This document shows positions 1-7,188 of a stretch of 11,322 nucleotides of DNA, one piece after another (within the stretch, counting starts at the first letter, position 1; every line of letters begins with the position of its first letter). The stretch lies in the NCBI GenBank assembly GCA_028287455.1, contig JAQBPP010000220.1, positions 1 through 11,322 on the forward strand, read 5' to 3'. Under the pieces are notes generated by a model. That model had not been told where the DNA came from and searched no databases. It saw nothing but the letters and a program-made list of their open reading frames with translations. This stretch comes from Bacilli bacterium. Its GTDB lineage: Bacteria; Bacillota; Bacilli; Tumebacillales; JAQBPP01. The position numbers and the translations under genes are program-made.

Positions 1-1017
1 ATAAGTAACCACCGCAATATACAAGGAAGGAAGATACAACGCAGTCAATGTGAGTGCATACCGCAACCATCTTAATAAGCTCGTATAGAGGGCGCGTTCG
101 TAGTAATCCTCACTCGACTGCAATTTCTGCCATAGCGTGACAGGTGCTATCAGCACAAACGGACTTCCATCAGTAATGATTGCAAAACGTCCTTCCAAGA
201 TTTGTGCAGCTACCGTATCGGGTCGTTCTGAATATTGCATCTGCGGAAAAGGGGAGTACGGATGATCCTCAATAAATTCCTCTATATATGAACTTTCCAG
301 AACGCTGTCAATTTTTATTTTTTGAATGCGGGATCTAACCTCTTTAATGACATTCTTATTCGCAATCCCTTCTAAATAAATAAGTATCACTTTTGTTTGC
401 GTATGCTCCCCAATTGTAAAACAGACTGTTTTTAATCGAGGAGACTTGATCTTAAATCTTACCAGCCCTACATTCGTGCCAATGTGTTCAGTGAACCCTT
501 CACGAGGTCCGCGGATTACAGCTTCTGTCTGCGGTTCCTCCACGCTGCGACGTATGCCGCCGCGAACATCCAGTACGATCGCTTCCGAGTATCCATCAAG
601 CAGGATCACAGCGTTCGCGTCTAAAATTGAGCTGACCACTTTTGTCCAGTACTGAGTGTCTGATACAGAACTTAACGAGATGCCAGTTTGTTCAATGTCG
701 CTGCTGAGATTTTCCAAATTTGAACGTTCAGAAATATACTCAAACAATAGCGGCCGAAGTGCGTGCTGCTGGATCTGTTCTGTCTGGACAATTCCTGCTA
801 TATAAGTTATAAGCCCATTAACTTGTTCATCCAGTTTGAATTCTCGGATAACAAAATCTGAGCAATCCTGGAAAACTTGTTTAAGTATTGTCAGATTTTC
901 GTTTAAATTTGCAGATAACAAATTATTCATGGCCTCAGAGGGCTCAACCGCTTCTTCAAGAGGGGAAATGTCTTGATTTGATTCATTGCTTTTGCCAAAC
1001 TGTTTTATCTTTTTCAG
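1..1017 (-). CDS. GerA-family spore germination protein (N-terminal 339 codons, cut by window edge)
   Basis: Partial A-subunit of a GerA-type germinant receptor, which sits in the spore inner membrane and helps trigger germination. The frame is open from 1017 to the window edge. Family landmarks by eye are VIREFKLDE near the N-terminus, ILLDGYSEAIVLDVRGG, EPQTEAVIRGPREGFTE, GLVRFKIKSPRLKT, IYLEGIANKNVIKEVRSR, EEFIEDHPYSPFPQ, SERPDTVAAQILEGRFAI, DGSPFVLIAPVTLW and SSEDYYERA, followed by the start of the first membrane segment at the edge. The hydrophilic N-terminal domain is therefore complete and the membrane domain is missing. No ATG, GTG or TTG lies between the in-frame stop at 1042-1044 and ATG 928-930. 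CTG 1015-1017 follows a G-rich ribosome-binding site and gives a basic start (KKIKQFGKSN), so it was chosen. It overlaps the upstream oxidoreductase gene by 35 bases, which suggests co-transcription. The family call is firm; the start is less certain. Confidence 0.93.
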   Translation of the reverse strand, partial: MKKIKQFGKSNESNQDISPLEEAVEPSEAMNNLLSANLNENLTILKQVFQDCSDFVIREFKLDEQVNGLITYIAGIVQTEQIQQHALRPLLFEYISERSNLENLSSDIEQTGISLSSVSDTQYWTKVVSSILDANAVILLDGYSEAIVLDVRGGIRRSVEEPQTEAVIRGPREGFTEHIGTNVGLVRFKIKSPRLKTVCFTIGEHTQTKVILIYLEGIANKNVIKEVRSRIQKIKIDSVLESSYIEEFIEDHPYSPFPQMQYSERPDTVAAQILEGRFAIITDGSPFVLIAPVTLWQKLQSSEDYYERALYTSLLRWLRYALTLTALYLPSLYIAVVTY

Positions 1018-2320
1018 AGAAATCCCCCCTTTTTTGTAAAATTAAATTCGCTGCCTCGTACGCACTGGAAAAAGACAGTTCAGATAGTTGTCCTTGCCCC
1101 TCGCACCAATCGCCACAAAAAAACAAATTGCGATAATCCGGAAAAAAGATTGGCATGGCCTGTTGGTTCATCCTGCACGCGATTTCCTGTACAACCGCCC
1201 GCTGTGAAACGCGCGGGACGACTAATTGTTCTCGCCAACCCGAAAAATGCTTATCATACATATGTTCAATTTTTTCTTTGATCGATTGAAACACTTCTTT
1301 ATTTCCGATATCTGCTTGTGTTAAATAGGCGGTTGCCTGCAGAAGCTGCCCGCCATCAGGCACACAAGTTGTATCATAATAACTGATATCGGTGATAAAC
1401 ATGTGGTTCTCCACATCGTTGATGTATGTATAAGGCACCTCAATACGCTGCTTTAACCCAATGTCATAAACGACTACAGTGGTAGGACTGTATCTGTCAT
1501 ACTGCTTAACAGCGTGCTCAATATGGGTACCTTCAAATAAACCTACGAGCGCTTTAGGCGGAATGGCGAAGACAAATTCGTCTGCGGAATACTCAGCATC
1601 CGCAGTCCGAACGGAAACTACTCGATCCCCATCTACCTGTACTTGTTCAATCTTGCACTTTGTCACAATTGTGCCTTCATTGGCCTCAATCACCCTTAGA
1701 AATTCATCGATCAGGGATTGCCATCCTCCTCCAATATAAGACACAGGCTTTGTTGAGAGAAACAGCCTTCTATAGTAGTTGAAAAATACGTCAGATGGAA
1801 TTTGCTCAGGTTCACTCGTGAAGAAATTGGAAGAGCCCAGCGTCAGCATCATTTCCTTCACATCTTCATCAGTGTCGTGTTGTTCCAGCCATTGTTTGAT
1901 CGAGATATGAGGATGTCCTTGTTCCAAGCGGAGAAGTGTTCGAAGCACCTCATAAGCGAATGCAATTTTGTGGGTCATCCCGGCTAAAATTTTAGTTCGA
2001 AACAAGCCATGAATATTGACTGGCACAGGCGTCATTTCTGCTCCCAGATCGTAATGCGCTTTGTTTGGATTAAAGTCGCGCCAATCAATGTGCAGTCCCA
2101 ATTCTTGCTCAAAGGTCCGTAATACAGAGGTATCACGGCCATAAATGGCATGGGCTCCAAAGTTAAACGAAAACCCTTTCACTCGAATTGTAACTGCTCT
2201 GCCGCCGATGACCGCCCGCTCCAGCAGAGCGACTTTTTTCTGTTTCCGGGAGAGATACGCGGATGCCGACAGACCTGCTATTCCCCCTCCGACGACAATC
2301 ACGTCAAAATGCTCACTCAT
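983..2320 (-). CDS. FAD-dependent oxidoreductase (phytoene desaturase / protoporphyrinogen oxidase-like)
   Basis: A 445-residue flavoprotein of the amine-oxidase/phytoene-desaturase fold. The N-terminus has the dinucleotide-binding strand and glycine motif VIVVGGGIAGLSA (GGGIAG at residues 11-16), ending with the ribose-binding acidic residue E34 in ALLER. GGRAVTIRVKGFSFNFGAH is the typical second FAD-contact region. The C-terminal segment NLFFCGDWCEGQGQLSE plus the following helix is the family's FAD-closing motif. The length is normal for this family (about 430-500). ATG 2318-2320 has GAGGTG about eight bases upstream, which supports the start. The substrate cannot be read from the sequence. 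Carotenoid-like or other polyene substrates are known for relatives, but no carotenoid genes are nearby. Its 3' end overlaps the gerA-like gene. The 5' gap is shared with the divergent yceI gene, and no confident promoter was found on this strand. Confidence 0.85.
   Translation of the reverse strand: MSEHFDVIVVGGGIAGLSASAYLSRKQKKVALLERAVIGGRAVTIRVKGFSFNFGAHAIYGRDTSVLRTFEQELGLHIDWRDFNPNKAHYDLGAEMTPVPVNIHGLFRTKILAGMTHKIAFAYEVLRTLLRLEQGHPHISIKQWLEQHDTDEDVKEMMLTLGSSNFFTSEPEQIPSDVFFNYYRRLFLSTKPVSYIGGGWQSLIDEFLRVIEANEGTIVTKCKIEQVQVDGDRVVSVRTADAEYSADEFVFAIPPKALVGLFEGTHIEHAVKQYDRYSPTTVVVYDIGLKQRIEVPYTYINDVENHMFITDISYYDTTCVPDGGQLLQATAYLTQADIGNKEVFQSIKEKIEHMYDKHFSGWREQLVVPRVSQRAVVQEIACRMNQQAMPIFFPDYRNLFFCGDWCEGQGQLSELSFSSAYEAANLILQKRGDFSEKDKTVWQKQ
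1024..1031 (-). promoter_or_regulatory. Ribosome-binding site for the gerA-like gene, pointing to a CTG start
   Basis: On the minus strand AAGGGGGG is followed six bases later by CTG (1015-1017) in the GerA frame. It lies inside the 3' end of the oxidoreductase gene. The only later standard start, ATG 928-930, has just GAGG two bases upstream, which is too close to work well. Confidence 0.5.
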
Positions 2321-2386
2321 TCCGCTTTCACCTCATCAAACCATGCTGCAATCAAGTTGCCCAAAATGAAAATGCATTATGTGCGA

Positions 2387-2415
2387 TTGACAGAACAAAG
2401 CATCGTTAATATAAT
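2387..2415 (+). promoter_or_regulatory. Consensus sigma-A promoter for the yceI-like gene
   Basis: TTGACA at 2387-2392 and TATAAT at 2410-2415 are both perfect hexamers with a 17-base spacer. The predicted start is near 2422, about 60 bases before the coding start. The -10 is embedded in TTAAT-ATA-ATTAA (2407-2419 region), and a perfect palindrome TTATCGATAA at 2436-2445 lies just downstream of the predicted start. Either could be an operator. Confidence 0.8.
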
Positions 2416-2482
2416 TAATATAGTCACTTTAAATTTTATCGATAATAACATTGAGTAAGTAAATAAGGAGGTTTTTTTGAGA

Positions 2483-3016
2483 ATGGCAAAATCAAAATGG
2501 ACAGTTGATTTTACACACAGCAGCATCGATTTCACAATCAAGCACATGATGATTGCTAAGGTAAGGGGAACATTTAATACTTATGAAGCAGATATTGAAG
2601 CAGATCCTGAAGACTTGACCTCTGCTTCTATTCAAGTAACCGTGGATCTCTCAAGCATCGATACGCGCAACGCGGACCGCGATACACATCTGCGTTCTTC
2701 CGACTTCTTCGATGCCGAGCAGCACCCTAAAATGACTTTTCAATCGACTGAAATCGTTAAGAAAAGCGATGGTGACTATGCTGTAACCGGAAATTTGAAT
2801 ATTCATGGCGTTAGTCGGCCTGAGACGTTTGCAGTCAGCTTTGAAGGAGCAGGCAAAGATCCCTGGGGAAATGAAAAAGCGGGCTTTAGCGCCATTGGAA
2901 GCATTAAACGCAGTGACTATGGACTGACCTATAATGCTGTGTTAGAAACTGGCGGCGTCATGATTGGCGACGAAGTGAAAATCTCGATCGAAATCGAAGC
3001 CGGAAAACAAGCTTAA
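2483..3016 (+). CDS. yceI: YceI-family lipid-binding-like protein
   Basis: A 177-residue protein of the YceI family, a lipocalin-like beta-barrel that in characterised relatives binds polyisoprenoid lipids. The sequence covers the family end to end: KWTVDFTHSSIDFTIKHMM at the start, the central VDLSSIDTRNADRDTHLRSS and FFDAEQHPKMTFQST blocks, the GNLNIHGVSRPE turn, and a C-terminal GVMIGDEVKISIEIEA strand. No signal peptide is present, so the protein should be cytoplasmic, as is common for Gram-positive members. ATG 2483 has AAGGAGG (2465-2471) eleven bases upstream. TTG 2477, five bases from the same site, is an alternative that adds two residues. The gene is monocistronic, with a consensus promoter in front and a strong terminator behind. 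The physiological role is unknown; stress-linked isoprenoid binding is only a family-level inference. Confidence 0.92.
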   Translation: MAKSKWTVDFTHSSIDFTIKHMMIAKVRGTFNTYEADIEADPEDLTSASIQVTVDLSSIDTRNADRDTHLRSSDFFDAEQHPKMTFQSTEIVKKSDGDYAVTGNLNIHGVSRPETFAVSFEGAGKDPWGNEKAGFSAIGSIKRSDYGLTYNAVLETGGVMIGDEVKISIEIEAGKQA

Positions 3017-3060
3017 TCAGGTAAACGTTACACAGGCAACAGACACAGATCGATGTTAAA

Positions 3061-3098
3061 AAAGGCAGTTGGGGTATTGTCTCCAACTGCCTTTTTTT
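3061..3098 (+). terminator. Rho-independent terminator of the yceI-like gene
   Basis: The stem GGCAGTTGG (3064-3072) pairs with CCAACTGCC (3083-3091) and is followed by seven T residues (3092-3098). Leading A residues can extend the stem into the T-run. It lies 44 bases after the yceI stop and before the next gene's promoter. Confidence 0.92.
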
Positions 3099-3110
3099 CT
3101 GCAAAAAACT

Positions 3111-3139
3111 TTTATAATTAATGTGAAACCTGATATAAT
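3111..3139 (+). promoter_or_regulatory. Putative extended -10 promoter for the kinase-STAS gene
   Basis: A perfect TATAAT at 3134-3139 has TG one base upstream (3131-3132), forming an extended -10 element. A weak -35, TTTATA, lies at 3111-3116 with a 17-base spacer. The predicted start near 3146 would leave a leader of about 80 bases. No convincing Spo0A box was seen. Confidence 0.6.
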
Positions 3140-3228
3140 CACATATAGAATACATATACATATATTGATATTTGGAGACTGGTTATAAATAATATTTGAA
3201 CAATTTCCGAAGGAAGTGTACGGACACT

Positions 3229-4818
3229 TTGGCATCAAACTATCCATTCGACCCGGAACAGCCAACTAAAAACAATGAGCATATAAGCCGCTTGGCAGCT
3301 GTAGGTCAAATTGCAGCTGGCATCGCCCACGAAGTTAAAAATCCATTAACCACTGTCAAAGGATTTATCCAACTGCTGCAAGAAAATAACCCAAAAGACC
3401 CAAAAGCCTACCTGGATTTAGCTCATACTGAACTAGACAATGCACTAGCTACTTTAGAGAGTTTATTGCAAGTTTCCAAACCCGATTTAGATGATGAACC
3501 TTATCAAACAGTTAATTTATGCGTTGAGTTAGAGTCGACTCTGAACCTGTTTCAAGACCAATATTATCAGGTTGAAATTCAAAAAAACTTTCGCAACACA
3601 GATAGAATGATCGTTGGTCGAAAAAATCAGCTGAAAAAGGCCTTTTTTAATTTGATAAAAAACGCATTTGAAGCGATTTCCGACGCAGGCATAATTTCAA
3701 TCGAGCATTATACGGATGAACACTCTATTCATGTCATCATTCGTGATACAGGGGTTGGCATCAGCGAAGACAAGCTACCGTTAATTGGCACTCCCTTCTT
3801 TACTACAAAAGCAAGTGGAACTGGCATGGGATTATCTCAGGTTTTCTCAGTCATTTACCAACATGGGGGCTCTATTTTGGTGAACAGTACGGAAAACGAG
3901 GGAACCACCTTTGAACTGATCCTCCCAATTGAATCGACGAAAACAATAGGGTCGGTGAATCTATTGAATCTTGACTATGAAAATGGACAAAATTTACAGC
4001 TGTTCTTCACACAAAACAGAAACCACTTTGAACAACGATTGCTTGAAGAAGCAGTTCAAGTCAAACATAAAATTGATGAAATCAGAGAAACTGGCAACAT
4101 TGATCTGATGAATAACGCTTATAAATTAGTGAACTACATTATTGAAGATCGTGAACATGAAATGATTGGATTTGCAAAACAAGAAGGAGTTGCATGGGCC
4201 AGGCATGATTTAACGCTTGCTTTTAAACTGGAATGGCTGCAGGCGATCCGCCGTGTATTATGGGATTTCCTTTATAATTTTGAGCGGTTGAGCGGTGCAA
4301 ATGTCAAGCTTGAGGACTTCTTTGGTCTGGAAAAAAGAATGAATGTGCTGCTTGATCAGTTTCTGAATTACTTTTTTATCAGTTATTCCTCATTCAAAGA
4401 TGATCTGCTTAAATCGCAACGGGTATTGATTGATGATTTATCTGTTCCGATTATACCAATCAGCCCATCCATCTGTATCCTGCCTTTAATAGGATCGATC
4501 GACGCCAAAAGGTCCCAAACCATCTATGAAAAAGTACTATCTCAGATTGATCCACTTACAATCGAGACTTTAATTATTGATCTATCCGGAATCGCTCACA
4601 TGCAAATCGGTGCAATCGATCAGTTTTTACGAATGTTGGACGGCATCCGATTGATGGGCTGCAAACCGATTCTCACCGGTATGCGCAGCGACATAGTCAA
4701 ACTTATGTTAGATCAACAGGTTTCACTTGCAGACAAGGCGGAAACCAAACGAAATTTGCAGCAAGCCATTGAAGCGTATCTTCACACAACGAACGAAATA
4801 AATGAATCAGTCACTTAG
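3229..4818 (+). CDS. Histidine kinase fused to RsbRD-like and STAS domains
   Basis: Soluble fusion protein, 529 residues from TTG 3229. Residues about 20-235 are a histidine kinase core: H-box GIAHEVKNPLTTVKGF with H34, N-box FFNLIKNAFEA (N141, N145), G1 box DTGVGIS (173-179), F box PFFTTK and G2 box GTGMGLS (197-203). The H-box resembles Bacillus sporulation kinases. Residues about 255-390 are helical and resemble the N-terminal domain of RsbRD-type co-antagonists. Residues about 407-520 are a STAS domain (LIIDLSGIAHMQ, then GCKPILTGMRSDI). S453 sits where RsbR proteins carry the first RsbT-phosphorylated residue. There is no membrane segment or PAS sensor, so the input is probably cytoplasmic. 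TTG 3229 has AAGGAAG twelve bases upstream; TTG 3196 is possible but lacks a ribosome-binding site. No response-regulator gene is adjacent. Domain calls at both ends are firm, the middle one moderate. Confidence 0.88.
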   Translation: MASNYPFDPEQPTKNNEHISRLAAVGQIAAGIAHEVKNPLTTVKGFIQLLQENNPKDPKAYLDLAHTELDNALATLESLLQVSKPDLDDEPYQTVNLCVELESTLNLFQDQYYQVEIQKNFRNTDRMIVGRKNQLKKAFFNLIKNAFEAISDAGIISIEHYTDEHSIHVIIRDTGVGISEDKLPLIGTPFFTTKASGTGMGLSQVFSVIYQHGGSILVNSTENEGTTFELILPIESTKTIGSVNLLNLDYENGQNLQLFFTQNRNHFEQRLLEEAVQVKHKIDEIRETGNIDLMNNAYKLVNYIIEDREHEMIGFAKQEGVAWARHDLTLAFKLEWLQAIRRVLWDFLYNFERLSGANVKLEDFFGLEKRMNVLLDQFLNYFFISYSSFKDDLLKSQRVLIDDLSVPIIPISPSICILPLIGSIDAKRSQTIYEKVLSQIDPLTIETLIIDLSGIAHMQIGAIDQFLRMLDGIRLMGCKPILTGMRSDIVKLMLDQQVSLADKAETKRNLQQAIEAYLHTTNEINESVT

Positions 4819-4826
4819 TATCACCC

Positions 4827-6548
4827 CTAGGGCTGCTTTCGTTTCATCAGACGCGAAGCAAGACTGTTTACAGCGAGAACCGCTGCAAATACAACTGTCA
4901 ATCCAAGGGCTGCAAGTGATTCATTGTGCAGTTGTTTTAAATGCAGCCAAAATGCTAACAGTCCAGAGGCAATAGACAGCATGAGCCAAATGGTCTGTTT
5001 AATTAGATGCTCCTGTCGATCCAAGCGATTCAGGACTTCACTTAATTCGAGCCGGATGGTTAAGTCGCCCCGATCCGCCTTTTGCAGGACCCCATCGAAA
5101 AGCCCTGGCAGATGCAACAGTGCCATTCCCAGCTCCTGTGCTTGTGTCAGTACTAAATCGGTTGCGGCAGCTCCCGTTTCACCGAACAATCTGCGGGCGA
5201 TGTCCAAAATGGGCCTGCGCCAATTGAATCCATTGCCTTCTTCTGCATTCTCTTCCAATTGTGCAGTCAGAAGTGGGAGAGCTCGCTGCACCAAAATATC
5301 ATTCCAATTGATAGCGGGATGCAACCCGGTGATCAACCCGGTTACCATGCCGATCGCTCGCCCCAGGAACATATACCTCGCTTGTAGAATCAACGGTTCA
5401 TCATGCAGAAAATCCTGGAATTCTCTGATGAACGAATCCATCTCATCCCCACGCTCAAGTCTTGTTCCACTGATTCGATCCAGCAGAAAGCGGATTGCCT
5501 TTTTCAGGAAGTCACGATTTACATTCGGCTGTAAAAAACCCAGCTGATCAATGGCATCCACAATTCCGTCATAATTACGCACCAATGCACTTCCTGCCAA
5601 TTTTGCAAACAGCCGGATATCGCTGCGTGAAATCTCAGCCATCATGCCAAAATCCAGGAAGCACACACGTCCATCCTGCAGCACAAGCAAATTGCCGGGA
5701 TGAGGGTCCACATGAACAAATCCGTTCACCAGAATCTGCTTAAAATAAGCGTCCAATAAGGTGGCCACCAATTGTTCGTTCGAAATGCCCCATTCCGTAA
5801 GCTTCGCTTGATCAGTCAGTTTCGCTCCGTCTATGTATTCCATGACTAGTACGCGACGTGTAATCAAATCCGAGCGCAACCCAGGCACGACGATGCGATT
5901 GTCTGCTGCAAATTCCCGCTTGAAGCGCAGCAAATTTTCCGCTTCCAATCGATAGTCAAGCTCTCGACCCACCATCGTACGAAACTCCTGGTAAAGCCCA
6001 AACAAATTCATGCGTTTGCCAAATTGTGTAAATCGTACTAAAACCCAAACCACTTTGTTCAAAGCAGACAGATCAATTTCTGCCAGCCGTTCAATGCCTG
6101 GCCGCATGACTTTCACCGCTGCGAGTTCTCCGTCCAGACCTATCGCGAGGTGGACTTGTCCTAATGACGCTGCAGCCAGTGGCTGTTCCTCAAAATTACG
6201 AAACACTGCCTGCAAACTCGCACCCAGTTCCAGTTCCACCAGCGTTTTAACTGCAGGAAACGGTTCGCCGGGGACAGCATCCTGCAGTTGTGTTAATTCC
6301 TTGATAAACGATTGAGGCAGCACATCACTGCGCGCACTGAGAAATTGACCTACTTTAATAATCAACCCTTGTAAATGCAAAGCGGCACGGCGAAAACGTA
6401 TGCCGCAGCGGGCATATATTCGCTCCTCTGCTTGTTTGCGCCGTACGCCATCCATCCGTCTATGAATCAAGCGGATCCGCCAATAATCAACCAAAAACGA
6501 CAACGCCAAACGAAAGATTGCAAACGTGCGCAAAAACTGGGAAATCAA
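4827..6548 (-). CDS. AarF/ABC1/UbiB-family kinase-like protein
   Basis: A 573-residue member of the UbiB/ADCK protein-kinase-like family, which is linked to ubiquinone or other isoprenoid-lipid metabolism in characterised relatives. The diagnostic KxGQ motif is KVGQ at residues 65-68 (IIKVGQFLSARSDVLP), the Ala-rich nucleotide loop is AAASLGQ (125-131), the lysine is K146 in AAVKV, ELDYRLEAEN is near 196-205, the catalytic-loop equivalent is HVDPHPGN (279-286) and the metal-binding aspartate is D299 in DFG. Two hydrophobic helices in the last 60 residues form the usual C-terminal membrane anchor. The start is TTG 6548, with AGGAAGGG about thirteen bases upstream inside the end of the preceding small gene, suggesting translational coupling. 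The 3' end faces the kinase gene with only 8 bases between them and no terminator. This host probably uses menaquinone, so the substrate is open. Confidence 0.93.
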   Translation of the reverse strand: MISQFLRTFAIFRLALSFLVDYWRIRLIHRRMDGVRRKQAEERIYARCGIRFRRAALHLQGLIIKVGQFLSARSDVLPQSFIKELTQLQDAVPGEPFPAVKTLVELELGASLQAVFRNFEEQPLAAASLGQVHLAIGLDGELAAVKVMRPGIERLAEIDLSALNKVVWVLVRFTQFGKRMNLFGLYQEFRTMVGRELDYRLEAENLLRFKREFAADNRIVVPGLRSDLITRRVLVMEYIDGAKLTDQAKLTEWGISNEQLVATLLDAYFKQILVNGFVHVDPHPGNLLVLQDGRVCFLDFGMMAEISRSDIRLFAKLAGSALVRNYDGIVDAIDQLGFLQPNVNRDFLKKAIRFLLDRISGTRLERGDEMDSFIREFQDFLHDEPLILQARYMFLGRAIGMVTGLITGLHPAINWNDILVQRALPLLTAQLEENAEEGNGFNWRRPILDIARRLFGETGAAATDLVLTQAQELGMALLHLPGLFDGVLQKADRGDLTIRLELSEVLNRLDRQEHLIKQTIWLMLSIASGLLAFWLHLKQLHNESLAALGLTVVFAAVLAVNSLASRLMKRKQP

Positions 6549-6551
6549 CGT

Positions 6552-6740
6552 TTAAACTGTCCCTTCCTGGTCCCATACCTTAAATGCTTCTCTGAGTTTT
6601 TGCCGGAACGACTTGATTTTCTGCTTATATTCAGCGCGCTCTTCTTCAGTCATGCGCTGCTTCTTGACAATCACTTTGAAACCTAACAAAATCAGCAGTA
6701 AATTACCTAATGAACAACCTGTTCTTCTCCGAAAAAACAC
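6552..6740 (-). CDS. Small single-pass membrane protein upstream of the UbiB-like gene
   Basis: An unrecognised 62-residue protein. It starts with a basic stretch (MFFRRRTG), then one hydrophobic helix at about residues 10-26 (SLGNLLLILLGFKVIV), then a highly charged helical tail at 29-55 (TEEERAEYKQKIKSFRQKLR). The positive-inside rule is ambiguous because both flanks are basic. GTG 6740 was chosen because AGGAGAGG (6751-6758) lies ten bases upstream. An in-frame extension to 6854 would include the promoter region and looks non-coding. Its stop is three bases before the TTG start of the UbiB-like gene, whose ribosome-binding site lies within this reading frame, so the two genes are almost certainly co-expressed. 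A partnership with the UbiB-like protein at the membrane is inference only. Confidence 0.7.
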   Translation of the reverse strand: MFFRRRTGCSLGNLLLILLGFKVIVKKQRMTEEERAEYKQKIKSFRQKLREAFKVWDQEGTV

Positions 6741-6782
6741 CGTCGTCACACCTCTCCTGTTGAAAACTGTGTTACTACTTTG

Positions 6783-6811
6783 ACGATACTTCCAGCCCAA
6801 CCGAATGTCAA
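6783..6811 (-). promoter_or_regulatory. Sigma-A promoter for the small membrane protein / UbiB operon
   Basis: On the minus strand a perfect TTGACA (6811-6806) and TATCGT (6788-6783, four of six matches) are separated by 17 bases. The predicted start near 6776 gives a leader of about 36 bases before GTG 6740. Confidence 0.65.
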
Positions 6812-6828
6812 TGCTATCCACAATGCAG

Positions 6829-6850
6829 ACACAAATGTGTTCGCAATTGC
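6829..6850. repeat. Two short palindromes upstream of the UbiB operon promoter
   Basis: ACACA-AA-TGTGT (6829-6840) and GCAATTGC (6843-6850) sit just upstream of the -35 element and downstream of the cotD-like terminator. They could bind a regulator but may be chance. Confidence 0.25.
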
Positions 6851-6852
6851 AC

Positions 6853-6880
6853 AAAAAAAATATGATCCAGCCGGATCATA
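6853..6880 (-). terminator. Rho-independent terminator of the cotD-like gene
   Basis: The stem TATGATCC (6861-6868) pairs with GGATCATA (6873-6880) around a four-base loop. On the minus strand it is followed by eight T residues (6860-6853). It starts 22 bases after the cotD-like stop codon. Confidence 0.85.
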
Positions 6881-6902
6881 CCTAAAATGCTGATCAATTT
6901 CT

Positions 6903-7151
6903 CTACACTTCACCCGTAGTCATTGGTGCCTGACAGCAATTAATCGTTTGCTGACAGATCTCCTCGCTTTCGCTGCATGGGAATTCACAGTAGTGCTCAT
7001 AAATATCATGGTGTACATGATGGGTGTGAGTAGGAAATACATGCAAAATTGGATGTCTGGTGACTGTATGTTGTTCGAAATAACAGGTTTGATGAACAAT
7101 CGTTTGTACGGAGGTTATGCCACTCAATTGCCTGGACTGGTTATCTTGCAT
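6903..7151 (-). CDS. CotD-like spore coat protein
   Basis: An 82-residue protein that resembles the CotD family of inner spore-coat proteins: small, His- and Cys-rich, and built around a histidine-laced central block. Here the block is residues 33-53 (HPILHVFPTHTHHVHHDIYEH), with six Cys including YCEFPC and the CC pair near the C-terminus. ATG 7149-7151 has an ideal AAAGGAGG seven bases upstream, and a terminator lies just past the stop, so this is a stand-alone transcription unit. Coat proteins of this type are made in the mother cell under late sporulation sigma factors; a CATACA-type element lies upstream. There is no signal peptide or membrane helix. The family call rests on composition and motif pattern, because short coat proteins diverge fast. 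Confidence 0.72.
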   Translation of the reverse strand: MQDNQSRQLSGITSVQTIVHQTCYFEQHTVTRHPILHVFPTHTHHVHHDIYEHYCEFPCSESEEICQQTINCCQAPMTTGEV

Positions 7152-7177
7152 TCTGATTCCTCCTTTACTGGTTCCCT

Positions 7178-7188
7178 ATACATGTATG
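7178..7188 (-). promoter_or_regulatory. Possible mother-cell sigma -10 element upstream of the cotD-like gene
   Basis: CATACATGTA on the minus strand (7188-7179) resembles the CATACA core of sigma-E -10 elements and less well the CATA core of sigma-K. It would place the start about 20 bases before the ATG. No matching -35 is convincing. The same bases form a perfect palindrome, ATACATGTAT (7178-7187), so an operator is an alternative. Confidence 0.25.

Noticed and set aside
4924..5547. 207-codon open frame on the plus strand opposite the UbiB-like gene
   Set aside because: It has a Ser/Arg/Cys-rich composition, no family motif and no ribosome-binding site, and it lies fully antisense to a well-supported gene.
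6741..6854. Extended N-terminus of the small membrane protein to 6854
   Set aside because: The extra region contains the promoter hexamers and encodes a Cys-rich, non-homologous stretch. GTG 6740 has the ribosome-binding site.
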